From the NCBI GenBank assembly GCA_029260395.1, contig JAJDDJ010000022.1, positions 1-64,000 of the forward strand: 64,000 bases of DNA, read 5' to 3'. Origin of the DNA: Phycisphaerales bacterium (GTDB taxonomy: Bacteria > Planctomycetota > Phycisphaerae > Phycisphaerales > UBA1924). The position numbers and the translations under genes are program-made. Below are positions 51,042 through 59,038 of the stretch, in pieces; position 1 is the first letter of the stretch, and every line of letters begins with the position of its first letter. The notes under the pieces are model-generated. The model made no database searches. It saw only the letters and a list, made by a program, of their open reading frames with translations, and had not been told where the DNA came from.

Positions 51042-51602
51042 TTAGCCCTCGCCCGGCTGCGCATCGCCAGCCGGCTCGGCGGCCCCGGCCTCCGCAGCGA
51101 TGGTCACTTGCGCAGCTCGGATGAGCCGATCGCCCATCGCGTAGCCAAAGCGGTACGTCGTCACGATCTTGCCGGGCTCGATGCCCTCGGCGGGCTGGTA
51201 GGTCATCGCCTCGTGGCGAGATGGATCGAACTCGTCGCCCGCCTGGGGCGCGACAATCGTCACGCCGATCGATTGCACCGCGCGCATCAGCTCGTCACGA
51301 ATCAAACGCACACCCTTGGCGATGGCCTCGGCGTCGCTGCGATCGAGGCCCTGCGACAGCGCCATGTCGAACTGGTCGAGCACGGGCAGCAGTCGTTCGA
51401 CGACCGAGGTCTTGCCCTGCTCGCGCGCGAGCTGCTGGTCGATGACGGCCCGGCGCTGGGTGTTCTGGAAGTCCGCCATCGCGCGCAGGAACTTGCCCTC
51501 GAAGTCGGCCCGCTCTCGGCGCACTTTGTCGAGTTCCTCGGCCATCGGATCGATGGGCTCTTGGTCGAGGTCGTACTCGCTCTGGGGTTCACGCTTACTC
51601 AT
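51042..51602 (-). CDS. grpE: nucleotide exchange factor GrpE
   Basis: 186 aa, exchange factor of DnaK. Helical N-terminal half EELDKVRRERADFEGKFLRAMADFQNTQRRA (conserved dimerising region with FLRxxADFxN), then VVERLLPVLDQFDMAL and the beta domain GDEFDPSRHEAMTYQP...RFGYAMGDRLIRAAQVTIA. ATG 51602 chosen (GGAAGGTG upstream), GTG 51614 possible. It lies between dnaJ and FmdB; dnaK is not in the window. Confidence 0.95.
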   Translation of the reverse strand: MSKREPQSEYDLDQEPIDPMAEELDKVRRERADFEGKFLRAMADFQNTQRRAVIDQQLAREQGKTSVVERLLPVLDQFDMALSQGLDRSDAEAIAKGVRLIRDELMRAVQSIGVTIVAPQAGDEFDPSRHEAMTYQPAEGIEPGKIVTTYRFGYAMGDRLIRAAQVTIAAEAGAAEPAGDAQPGEG

Positions 51603-51641
51603 CTCGTGTGGCACCTTCCGGACTGTTCGCAGCCGATTGGC

Positions 51642-52811
51642 TCAGAACAGGTCTTTGATCTTCTTCCAAAACCCCTGGCTCTCGGGCATCACATCGTGGT
51701 CTTCGGTCGCTGCAAAGTCGCGCAGCAGTTGCCGCTGCTTGTCCGTGAGCTTCTTGGGTATCTCGATCTTGGTCACTGCGACCAGATCGCCCCGCCGGCC
51801 GCTACGCAAGTCGGGCAGGCCCTGGCCGTTCAGCCTGAACAGCTTGCCGTGCTGCGTACCCGCGTGGATCTTGAGTTCTTCCTTGGCGGTCAGCGTCGGT
51901 ATTTCGACCTCCGCGCCAAGCGCCGCCTGCGAGAAGCTCACGGGCATCTCCATGAGCAGGTGGTCGCCCTCGCGTTCGAACAGGTCGTGCTTCTTCGTGC
52001 GCACCAGCACGTGCAGGTTGCCGCGCAGGCCCTTGCCATCGGGGCTCGCTTCAGGAGGCGGGGGCTCGCCCTCGCCCGTTACGCGCACGGCTTGGCCGTC
52101 ATGGATGCCCGCAGGAATCTTGACCGATAGCGTGCGGTCCTTCTTGGTGCGACCGCTGCCGTGGCAGGTCGAGCACTTGTCCTTGACAACCGTTCCCCGG
52201 CCCTTGCAACCCGGGCACACGGTGACCATGCGGAACATCCCGCCGAGGCCCGCCTGCTGCACCCGGCCCTGGCCGTTGCACGTGCCGCAGGTGTCGGGCG
52301 TGGTGCCGGGCTTGGCACCGCTACCGGCGCAGGTGTCGCATACATCCAGCCTCGTGAAGTTCACGTCGCGCTCGCAGCCGGTGAGGACTTCTTCGAGCGT
52401 GATGCGGACTTCGGTCTCGAGGTCGTAGCCCTTGGCGACGCGCTGGCCGCCTCTGGCGTTACCGAACCCGCCGCCGCGCGAGCTGAACCCCCCACCACCG
52501 CCGCCGCCAAAGATATCGCCGAACATCGAGAAGATGTCCTCGACGTTCATTCGGCTGAAGTCGTGGGCCGCCGCCCCGCCGCCGCGCAGGCCTTCTTTGC
52601 CGAACTGGTCGTACCGCTGACGCTTGGCGTCATCGCTCAGCACCTCGTACGCCTCAGCGCACTCCTTGAACGCGGCCTCGGCCTCGGCATCGCCCGGGTT
52701 GCGGTCCGGGTGGTACTTCATCGCCAGCCGGCGGTAAGCGCGTTTGATCTCGTCGCCGTCAGCGGTGCGTTCGACGCTGAGAATTTCGTAGTAGTCGCGT
52801 GTGGCTGGCAT
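51642..52811 (-). CDS. dnaJ: chaperone protein DnaJ
   Basis: 389 aa type I J-protein. J domain [38 protein letters not shown] with HPD, then Gly/Phe region, four zinc CxxCxGxG repeats ([32 protein letters not shown]) and C-terminal substrate domain. ATG 52811 overlaps the TAA of the upstream small gene (TAATG), so translation is probably coupled; the longer frame to 52856 would overlap that gene. Part of the chaperone operon. Confidence 0.96.
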   Translation of the reverse strand: MPATRDYYEILSVERTADGDEIKRAYRRLAMKYHPDRNPGDAEAEAAFKECAEAYEVLSDDAKRQRYDQFGKEGLRGGGAAAHDFSRMNVEDIFSMFGDIFGGGGGGGFSSRGGGFGNARGGQRVAKGYDLETEVRITLEEVLTGCERDVNFTRLDVCDTCAGSGAKPGTTPDTCGTCNGQGRVQQAGLGGMFRMVTVCPGCKGRGTVVKDKCSTCHGSGRTKKDRTLSVKIPAGIHDGQAVRVTGEGEPPPPEASPDGKGLRGNLHVLVRTKKHDLFEREGDHLLMEMPVSFSQAALGAEVEIPTLTAKEELKIHAGTQHGKLFRLNGQGLPDLRSGRRGDLVAVTKIEIPKKLTDKQRQLLRDFAATEDHDVMPESQGFWKKIKDLF

Positions 52812-53167
52812 TAGTTCAGTCCCATCCGCACAGCGGTAGCCGCCGAAACTCGGCACAGATCAACTTCATGTTCCACATTGCCGAACAGTTCCAAGGTTGG
52901 GACCCGCTTTTCAACGATCTCAAGGATGCCACAATCGATCAGAGCGTTGTACGCCTCTTCGTGCGATTGAACGGGCACTTCCCAGAACCCGACAGGCTGG
53001 GCTCTTAGAGAGTGGAACAGGAAGAAATTCGCCTCCGGCGTACCGGCTTGGTGTTGAGCGACATGGAACTGAAGCACGCGCTGCACTGCGCGATTCACGA
53101 CTCCATATTCCTCTGCACAGGCGTTTGCGAGATCGATGACGGTCTTTTCGTTCAGAGGCACAGTCAT
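52811..53167 (-). CDS. hypothetical protein coupled to dnaJ, ribosome binding site in a hairpin
   Basis: 118 aa, soluble. No family recognised: [35 protein letters not shown] is helical, later [45 protein letters not shown] lies before ATG 53167 but is fully inside a 12-pair hairpin (53173-53200). Its stop TAA overlaps the dnaJ ATG by one base. It therefore may act as a translational gate: when the hairpin melts, ribosomes read this gene and pass on to dnaJ. Follows groEL2 in the operon. Confidence 0.7.
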   Translation of the reverse strand: MTVPLNEKTVIDLANACAEEYGVVNRAVQRVLQFHVAQHQAGTPEANFFLFHSLRAQPVGFWEVPVQSHEEAYNALIDCGILEIVEKRVPTLELFGNVEHEVDLCRVSAATAVRMGLN

Positions 53168-53172
53168 GAATC

Positions 53173-53200
53173 GAGCCCCTCCGGTTTCCCGGCGGGGCTC
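53173..53200 (-). promoter_or_regulatory. hairpin masking a ribosome binding site, RNA thermometer candidate
   Basis: On the minus strand GAGCCCC-g-CCGG-gaaa-CCGG-a-GGGGCTC, 11 Watson-Crick pairs plus one G-A mismatch, closed by a GAAA tetraloop and ending 5 bases before ATG 53167. The Shine-Dalgarno GGAGGGG is in the right arm. No T-run follows, so it is not a plain intrinsic terminator. Confidence 0.65.
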
Positions 53201-53246
53201 GGGGGTTTGTTTCTACCGCTCCCTCACGGTCGCGGCTCATTCTGAA

Positions 53247-54860
53247 CTAGCTCACCGCCTCGACCTCGGGCTTGGTGTTGTCCTTGAGATCGGTGATGAG
53301 CACCTCGGTGGTGAGCATGAGGCCCGCGACGCTGGCGGCGTGGATGAGCGCGCTGGTCGCGACCAGAGCCGGGTCGATGATGCCCGCCTTGACAAGGTCC
53401 TCATAGTCGCCGGTGGCGGCGTTGAGGCCCACGTTGCCGTTCGCTTCGAGCACGGTGTCGATAGCGAGGTCGCCGTCGTAGCCCGCGTTGGACGCGATCT
53501 GGCTGAGCGGCGCCTCGACGGCGGCTGCGACGATGTCAAAGCCGAGCTTCTCGTCGCCCTTGGCCTTCTTCTTGGCGGCCTCGATGGCGGTCTTGCTGCG
53601 GAGCAGCGCGACACCGCCGCCGGGGATGTAGCCCTCTTTGGCTGCGGCGCGGGTGGCGTGGAGCGCGTCATCGACGAGGTCCTTGAGCGCCTTCTGCTCC
53701 TGCTCGGTGGTGCCGCCGACGTTGATGATCGCGACGCCTCCGGTGAGCTTGGCGTGGCGCTCCATCAGCTTCTCTTTGTCGTAATCGCTCGTGGACTTCT
53801 TGTACTGAGCCATGATCTGATCGGCGCGGCCGGTGATTTCCTTCTTCTTGCCGCCGCCCTCGATGATGGTCGTGTTGTCCTTGGTGATGGCGATCTTCTT
53901 GGCCTTGCCGAGTTCGTTGAGCTCGATGGATTCGAGCGAGCGGCCCACGTCCTCGCTGAAGAACTCGCCACCGGTGAGGATGGCGATGTCCTGCAGCATG
54001 GCCTTGCGGCGGTCGCCGAAGCCCGGAGCCTTGACGGCCGCGACCTTGAGCACGCCGCGTAGACGGTTGACGACCAGCGCGGCGAGCGCCTCGTTCTCGA
54101 CATCCTCCGCGATAATGAGCAGCGGCTGGCCCGAGCCCGCGACCTTGTTGAGCAGCGGCAGCAGATCGGGCAGGTTGCCCACCTTCTTCTCGTAGATCAG
54201 CACGAGCGCATCTTCGAGCACGCACTCGGCGGTCTTGGGATCGGTCATGAAGTAGGGCGAGAGGTAGCCCTTATCGAACTGCATGCCCTCGACGTACTCA
54301 AGCGTGGTGTCCGCGCTCTTGCCGTCCTCGACTTCGACAACGCCGTCGGCACCGACCTTGGCGATAGCCTCGGCGATCAGCTCGCCGACCTGTTCGTTGT
54401 GGTTGGCGGAAACGGTCGCGACCTTCTTGTAGTCGGCCTTGCCCTTGCACGGCACCGCCATCGCGTTGATGGCTTCGGCCGCGGCTTCTGCCGCAGCGTT
54501 GATGCCGCGCTGCAGTTCGACCGGGTTCGCGCCCGCGGCGACGTGCTTGAGACCCTGGCTAAAGATCGCGTGGGCGAGCACGGTGGCGCAGGTGGTGCCA
54601 TCGCCCGCCTTGTCGGCGACCTTCTTGGCGACCTGGTGGATCATCTTCGCGCCCATCTGCTGGAACGGCTCGGGCAGCTCGACCTCTTTGGCCACGCTCA
54701 CGCCGTCTTTGGTCAGCTTCGGGCCGCCGAAAGATTTCTCGATTGCTACATGCCGGCCGCTCGGGCCCATCGTGCAACGCACGGCTTCTGCAAGCCGCTC
54801 TGAACCCTTCTTCATTTCGAGCAGGGCGGCGTCGTCGAACATGATTTGCTTCTGTGCCAT
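53247..54860 (-). CDS. groEL: chaperonin GroEL, second copy (no GGM tail)
   Basis: 537 aa. ATP-driven folding chamber subunit. Conserved: [43 protein letters not shown] (ATP-binding), [33 protein letters not shown] equivalent [19 protein letters not shown], and [24 protein letters not shown]. It lacks the Gly-Met repeats usual at the GroEL C-terminus and ends [12 protein letters not shown], a feature of divergent second chaperonins. It is separated from groES and groEL1 by the sulfotransferase gene on the same strand. Confidence 0.95.
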   Translation of the reverse strand: MAQKQIMFDDAALLEMKKGSERLAEAVRCTMGPSGRHVAIEKSFGGPKLTKDGVSVAKEVELPEPFQQMGAKMIHQVAKKVADKAGDGTTCATVLAHAIFSQGLKHVAAGANPVELQRGINAAAEAAAEAINAMAVPCKGKADYKKVATVSANHNEQVGELIAEAIAKVGADGVVEVEDGKSADTTLEYVEGMQFDKGYLSPYFMTDPKTAECVLEDALVLIYEKKVGNLPDLLPLLNKVAGSGQPLLIIAEDVENEALAALVVNRLRGVLKVAAVKAPGFGDRRKAMLQDIAILTGGEFFSEDVGRSLESIELNELGKAKKIAITKDNTTIIEGGGKKKEITGRADQIMAQYKKSTSDYDKEKLMERHAKLTGGVAIINVGGTTEQEQKALKDLVDDALHATRAAAKEGYIPGGGVALLRSKTAIEAAKKKAKGDEKLGFDIVAAAVEAPLSQIASNAGYDGDLAIDTVLEANGNVGLNAATGDYEDLVKAGIIDPALVATSALIHAASVAGLMLTTEVLITDLKDNTKPEVEAVS

Positions 54861-54915
54861 CGCTTCACCTCGTCCTCAGGGCCTTGCCGAGCGGTGCTCG
54901 GAGCGGGCCGTGTTG

Positions 54916-54961
54916 TTTCTTACCAGTCTTGTGTTTACCAATCGCTTGCTTACCAGTTGTC
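54916..54961 (-). repeat. three 15-base-spaced copies of the codons Asp-Trp-stop
   Basis: On the minus strand TGG TAA occurs three times in the same frame exactly 15 bases apart (stops at 54950, 54935 and 54920), each preceded by a GA(T/C) or AAC codon. The first is the sulfotransferase stop. It looks like tandem duplication of the gene end and gives a triple stop. Confidence 0.7.
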
Positions 54962-55948
54962 GTCTTGCTCGTATCCCTGTCGCACGAGCAGGTCGCCCGT
55001 CACATCAAGGAACCACTGCTTGGCCTTAGGCGTGAAGTACGGCTTCCAGTCGCCGCTGCGCCCCTTGCGGTACATCTCACCGGGGTTCTCTTTCGTGAAC
55101 CCGGGCTTGGTCAGGCCTTCATCGCTCAGCGCCGCAGCCTCGGCGGGGTCGAGCCCGAAGTACTCGTAGACCTTGGCCCGCTCGCCCTCGGGGTCCATCT
55201 GAAGCAGCTCGTAGCGGATGACGTGGGCCGAACCGTCGACCTCGCCGCTCTGGAGCTTGTCAAGCATGGCGAGATCGTGCTCGGTGTGCCGCTTGTAGTA
55301 CTGCGCGAGGTGCCGCATCCATTCTTCATTGGCGAACAACTGCTCGGGATGCTCGTGGAAGTGGTTGCGGTTCTTGCTAAAGGCCTTGTGAATCGGGCCG
55401 AGCTGCTTCTCGAAGTGCTTGTAGTGCGGGTGGGCCTGACCGATCTCAAGGTGCGCCCAGCTCGTGAGCACATCGCGCGGATCGCGAAAGATGAGCAAGG
55501 CCGGCGCGCCGGGCAGGTAGAACTCCAGCGCCCTAGGCGTGCGGTCACCGATCCACAAGGAGCCGCCGCTCCGCGCGTAGCTCGCGGCCATGATCCGCCG
55601 AACGCTGTCGCGGAAGCATTCCTCGGCGACGGTGCGGTTGGGCTCGTGGAACGCCACGTGGTGCTTGTACCGCACAAGATCATTGAACCCGACCCGCAGC
55701 GCTTCGAGGCGGAACTCGCCCTCCGAGTGCAGCTTGGGGTGCAGGTTCACGAGTTTGCCGAGCCAGTTCGTGCCGCTCCTCGGGTGGCCGAGCAGGAAGA
55801 ACAGCTTGAGCCGTCTGCCCTGGTGCTCGATCGCCCACTGAGCGCCCTCGCCCGGTTCGCCCGCAAGCTCGCGCCCGTAGCGCACGCGGTCGATGCCCGG
55901 GCCTCGAAGCCCGTGAGCCGCCGCAGTATGTGCTACCGATGTCGTCAT
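54950..55948 (-). CDS. PAPS-dependent sulfotransferase
   Basis: 332 aa, predicted to transfer sulfate from PAPS to a hydroxyl or amine. The 5'-PSB loop is FFLLGHPRSGTNWLGKLVN (residues about 50-68) and the 3'-phosphate-binding region is LLIFRDPRDVLTSW; a Tyr/His rich central part follows. Its length fits sulfotransferase family domain proteins. It sits in the chaperonin operon between groES (27 bases after its stop) and groEL2 (89 bases before its start), all on the minus strand, which is unusual; no PAPS synthesis genes are seen. It may be co-induced by heat or stress. Confidence 0.85.
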   Translation of the reverse strand: MTTSVAHTAAAHGLRGPGIDRVRYGRELAGEPGEGAQWAIEHQGRRLKLFFLLGHPRSGTNWLGKLVNLHPKLHSEGEFRLEALRVGFNDLVRYKHHVAFHEPNRTVAEECFRDSVRRIMAASYARSGGSLWIGDRTPRALEFYLPGAPALLIFRDPRDVLTSWAHLEIGQAHPHYKHFEKQLGPIHKAFSKNRNHFHEHPEQLFANEEWMRHLAQYYKRHTEHDLAMLDKLQSGEVDGSAHVIRYELLQMDPEGERAKVYEYFGLDPAEAAALSDEGLTKPGFTKENPGEMYRKGRSGDWKPYFTPKAKQWFLDVTGDLLVRQGYEQDDNW

Positions 55949-55975
55949 CGCGTTGCCTTTGCGCCCTGCGTGTTA

Positions 55976-56266
55976 TTAGCGGTCGAGAACGCCGAGCAGC
56001 TCCGTCTCGCGGAGGATCAGGCAGGTGTCGCCCTTGAGCTCGACCTCGGTGCCCGCGTACTTGCTGTAGACGACGGTGTCGCCCTTCTTGACGCTGAGCT
56101 TGGCTCGGCTGCCGTTATCGAGCAGCTTGCCCGGGCCGCAGGTCACGACCTTGCCCGTGGTGGGCTTCTCTTTGGAACCCTCGGGCAGGTACAGCCCGGT
56201 GGCGGTGCGGGACTCGGCCTCGATGGGCTTGACAACGATTCGATCTTCAAGGGGCTTGATGGCCAT
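55976..56266 (-). CDS. groES: co-chaperonin GroES
   Basis: 96 aa lid of the chaperonin cage. AIKPLEDRIVVKPIEAESRTATGLYLPEGSKEKPTTGKVVTCGPGK contains the mobile loop (about 17-35), and the C-terminus has GDTVVYSKYAGTEVEL. ATG 56266 with GGAGAA upstream; the frame to 56317 adds no conserved residues. It lies 78 bases after groEL1, the reverse of the usual groES-groEL order. Confidence 0.96.
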   Translation of the reverse strand: MAIKPLEDRIVVKPIEAESRTATGLYLPEGSKEKPTTGKVVTCGPGKLLDNGSRAKLSVKKGDTVVYSKYAGTEVELKGDTCLILRETELLGVLDR

Positions 56267-56344
56267 TACTGTTCTCCGGTGCGCATTCAACTGCGCGGTG
56301 TTTATGGTGTATCGCAATTGGACTAGGACGACGCGATGGGCTTC

Positions 56345-58090
56345 TTAGAACCCCATCCCGCCCATGCCGGGCATGCCGCCCATGCCACCCATGCCGCCCA
56401 TTCCACCCATGCCGCCCATGCCACCACCGGCGCCCGCGGGCTCGGCTTCGGCAGCATCGGGCGAATCGGTGATGATGCAATCGGCGCTGAGCAGGATCGC
56501 GGCGACGCTCGCTGCGTTGGTCAGCGCGAGGCGGTCGACCTTGGCGGGCGTGATGACGCCAGACTTGACGAGGTTCTCGTAGACGCCGGTGAGGGCGTTG
56601 TAGCCGAACGCGGGATCGGTGCTCTCGGAGACGCGGGCAACCACGACCGAGCCCTTGGTGCCTGCGTTGTTGGCGATGGTCTCCAGCGGCACGGACAACG
56701 CCTTGCGGACGACTTCCATGCCCACGGCCACGTCGTACTTGGCCGAGCCGATGTCGGACGCGGTCACGTCGGTCGCCTTACCAAAGACCTGCTTCCAGAT
56801 CTTGTGGTTCTCGATGGCGGAGCGCCCACGGATGAAGCTGGTTCCGCCGCCGGGGACGATGCCCTCGGCGACCGCAGCGCGGGTCGCGTGCAGCGCGTCT
56901 TCGACGCGGGCCTTCTTCTCCTTGAGTTCGGCTTCGGAAGCAGCGCCGACGTTGACCTGCGCCACGCCGCCTGCGAGTTTGGCCAGACGCTCCTGGAGCT
57001 TCTCGCGGTCGTAGTCGCTGGTGGCTGCGTCGATCTCTCGGCGGATCTGCTCGATTCGGTGCTGGATGTGACGGGTCTCGCCAGCGCCCTGGATGACGGT
57101 CGTGGTGTCGCTGGTGATCTCGATCTTCTTGGCGAGGCCGAGATCGCTGATCTCCAGCGTGTCGAGCTTGGTGCCGAGGTCTTTCATGACCGCGGTCGCG
57201 CCGGTGAGGATGGCGATGTCTTCGAGCATGGCCTTGCGGCGGTCGCCGTAGCCGGGGGCCTTGACGGCCGCGACCTGCAACGTGCCACGCAGCTTGTTGA
57301 TGACGAGCGTGGCCAGCGCCTCGCCCGTGACATCCTCGGCGATGATGAGCAGCGGCTTCTTGGAGGCCATGACCTTCTCGAGCAGCGGCACGAGCGTGGA
57401 CAGGTTATCGATCTTGTCCTCGTGGACGAGCACGAGCGCCTTGCTGAACTCGGTCTTCATGCTGTCGACATCGGTGACGAAATTCGGGCTGAGGAAGCCG
57501 CGGTCGAACTGCATGCCCTCGACGACTTCGACCTCGGTGACGAAGCTCTTGCCCTCTTCGACGGTGATGACGCCGTCCTTGCCGACTTTCTCGAAGGCGT
57601 CGGCCATGATCTTGCCGATTTCGGGATCGTTGTTGGCGCTGATAGCCGCCACATTCTGAATGTCAGCCTTGCCTTTGACGGGAACCGCCTGATCGTCGAT
57701 GGACTTGCAAACCGCCTCGACGGCAATCTTCATTCCGCGAACGAGAGCGTTGGCATCAACGCCCGCTGCGATCTGCCGAAGGCCCTGACGGAACAGCGCC
57801 TCTGCGAGCACGGTCGCGGTGGTAGTGCCGTCGCCCGCGTCGTCGGAGGTCTTCGAGGCTGCCTCTTTGACGAGCAGGGCGCCCATGTTCTCAGCCTTGT
57901 TGGAGAGCTCGATCTCCTCGGCGACGCTCACGCCGTCCTTGGTGACGGTGGGACCGCCCCAGGACTTGTCGAGGACCGCGTTTCGGCCGCGCGGGCCGAG
58001 GGTGCTCTTGACGGCCCGGGCGAGCTTCTCCACGCCTGCGAGGAGGGACTGCCTTGCTTCCAGATCGAACATCAGCTCTTTGCTTGCCAT
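56345..58090 (-). CDS. groEL: chaperonin GroEL, first copy with GGM tail
   Basis: 581 aa, longer than standard GroEL (about 545). Conserved [97 protein letters not shown]; the extra length comes from an insertion around [12 protein letters not shown] and the C-terminal repeat of GGM units ending [10 protein letters not shown]. First gene of the minus-strand chaperone operon; starts 324 bases from the divergent nuoA, with a palindrome between. Both GroEL copies and one GroES are in the same operon. Confidence 0.96.
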   Translation of the reverse strand: MASKELMFDLEARQSLLAGVEKLARAVKSTLGPRGRNAVLDKSWGGPTVTKDGVSVAEEIELSNKAENMGALLVKEAASKTSDDAGDGTTTATVLAEALFRQGLRQIAAGVDANALVRGMKIAVEAVCKSIDDQAVPVKGKADIQNVAAISANNDPEIGKIMADAFEKVGKDGVITVEEGKSFVTEVEVVEGMQFDRGFLSPNFVTDVDSMKTEFSKALVLVHEDKIDNLSTLVPLLEKVMASKKPLLIIAEDVTGEALATLVINKLRGTLQVAAVKAPGYGDRRKAMLEDIAILTGATAVMKDLGTKLDTLEISDLGLAKKIEITSDTTTVIQGAGETRHIQHRIEQIRREIDAATSDYDREKLQERLAKLAGGVAQVNVGAASEAELKEKKARVEDALHATRAAVAEGIVPGGGTSFIRGRSAIENHKIWKQVFGKATDVTASDIGSAKYDVAVGMEVVRKALSVPLETIANNAGTKGSVVVARVSESTDPAFGYNALTGVYENLVKSGVITPAKVDRLALTNAASVAAILLSADCIITDSPDAAEAEPAGAGGGMGGMGGMGGMGGMGGMPGMGGMGF

Positions 58091-58413
58091 GGCTCTTGGG
58101 CTCCGTAAGGGGAGGTTGGTCTGTCGGACTGCGAACTCGGGTCAAGCCGGGGGCACCCCCTAGCGGGGCTGCACCGGCATCTCTCTATCAGGGCGTAGGG
58201 CAACAGGCGTGCCATGACCGGGCCACGCCCCTGCTTGGTCACCACCGCCTCCCACCGTGACTGGCGGGTCGTCAGAGCGGCTGCGAACTTGATGGCTCTG
58301 TCAGTAGGCAGCACGCGACTCGCCCCTCCTGCCAGCTTGGCAGGCACAGCATCCTGTGCCTCGGGTGCCAATCTCCGCTCGCCAAGGCCCGATGCGGGAC
58401 GTACCATCGAACC
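58091..58413. promoter_or_regulatory. divergent region of groEL1 and nuoA with large palindrome
   Basis: About 323 bases. I saw no CIRCE element (TTAGCACTC-n9-GAGTGCTAA) and no confident sigma-32-type promoter by eye. A palindrome is at 58337-58371. Other features: GC-rich strings with several GGTGGT/CCACC words and a GCCGGGGGCACCCC stretch near 58147. Confidence 0.4.
58337..58371. promoter_or_regulatory. palindrome TTGGC-AGGCACAG-catc-CTGTGCCT-GCCAA
   Basis: Inner arms AGGCACAG/CTGTGCCT (8 pairs, 4-base loop), outer arms TTGGC/GCCAA with a 5-base bulge (CGGGT) on one side. It lies 43 bases before the nuoA ATG and 247 bases before groEL1. It may be an operator, a small terminator-like stem or another dispersed repeat. 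Confidence 0.5.
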
Positions 58414-58827
58414 ATGGATGGCCTCACCCTCGTTACCACGCTGGCTCAGAGCAACATCGCGGCGTACCTGCCGATCATGGTCATCCTGACCATGGCTCTC
58501 ACCTTCGCGATCGGCAACATCGTCGCGACCAAGCTCATCGGGCCGTCACGCACCGGCGAGATCAAGGGCCAGGCCTACGAGTCTGGCATGAACCCGATCG
58601 GGACCGCCCGCAAGCGGTTCAACGTGCGGTTCTTCCTGATCGCCATGGTCTTTTTGGTCTTCGATGTCGAAGTCGTCTTCCTCTATCCTTGGGCGGACAC
58701 CTTCACGGACCTCGCGACTGGCGGTAAGGACGCGGCCCTGTGGCTGGGCCGAATCCTCTTCTTCTTGCTGACGACCGTGGTGGCGTACTTGTACGGATTC
58801 CGCAAGGGCGTCTTCAGGTTCGACTGA
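58414..58827 (+). CDS. nuoA: NADH-quinone oxidoreductase subunit A
   Basis: 137 aa, three transmembrane segments (about 19-40, 70-92 and 107-130). Conserved KLIGPSRTGEIKGQAYESGMNPIGTARKRFNVRFFLIAMVFLVFDVEVVFLYPW is the signature loop of NuoA (Complex I). The rest of nuo is not here, so the gene is detached from its usual operon or the operon is split. Followed by the EAL-domain gene on the same strand after a 211-base gap. Confidence 0.95.
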   Translation: MDGLTLVTTLAQSNIAAYLPIMVILTMALTFAIGNIVATKLIGPSRTGEIKGQAYESGMNPIGTARKRFNVRFFLIAMVFLVFDVEVVFLYPWADTFTDLATGGKDAALWLGRILFFLLTTVVAYLYGFRKGVFRFD

Positions 58828-59038
58828 GCGAGGCTGCACAGCTCGCGCCCAGCCCCGTCGCCGGGTTTCGGGACGCTGGCATCGGTCCGCCTAACGCCCC
58901 GGGTGGCCGAGAACAGGCCGCACAATGAGACCGGTCGACCTCTGCCAACGCTCGGTGTAAGTCCTTGCCACGCACGAAGTGGCGACGACGCGGCGGCTGC
59001 CGATACACCCTCAACGGGGGCCCGTTGGAGGCGGCAAA

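Noticed and set aside
56350..56450. Repetitive GGM coding at the groEL1 end as a DNA repeat
   Set aside because: This is the normal Gly-Gly-Met tail of GroEL.
56336..58108. Plus-strand 590-codon frame across groEL1
   Set aside because: Antisense of a strongly conserved chaperonin; composition follows the complementary codons.
58091..58413. CIRCE element before groEL1
   Set aside because: No TTAGCACTC-n9-GAGTGCTAA or close variant was found.
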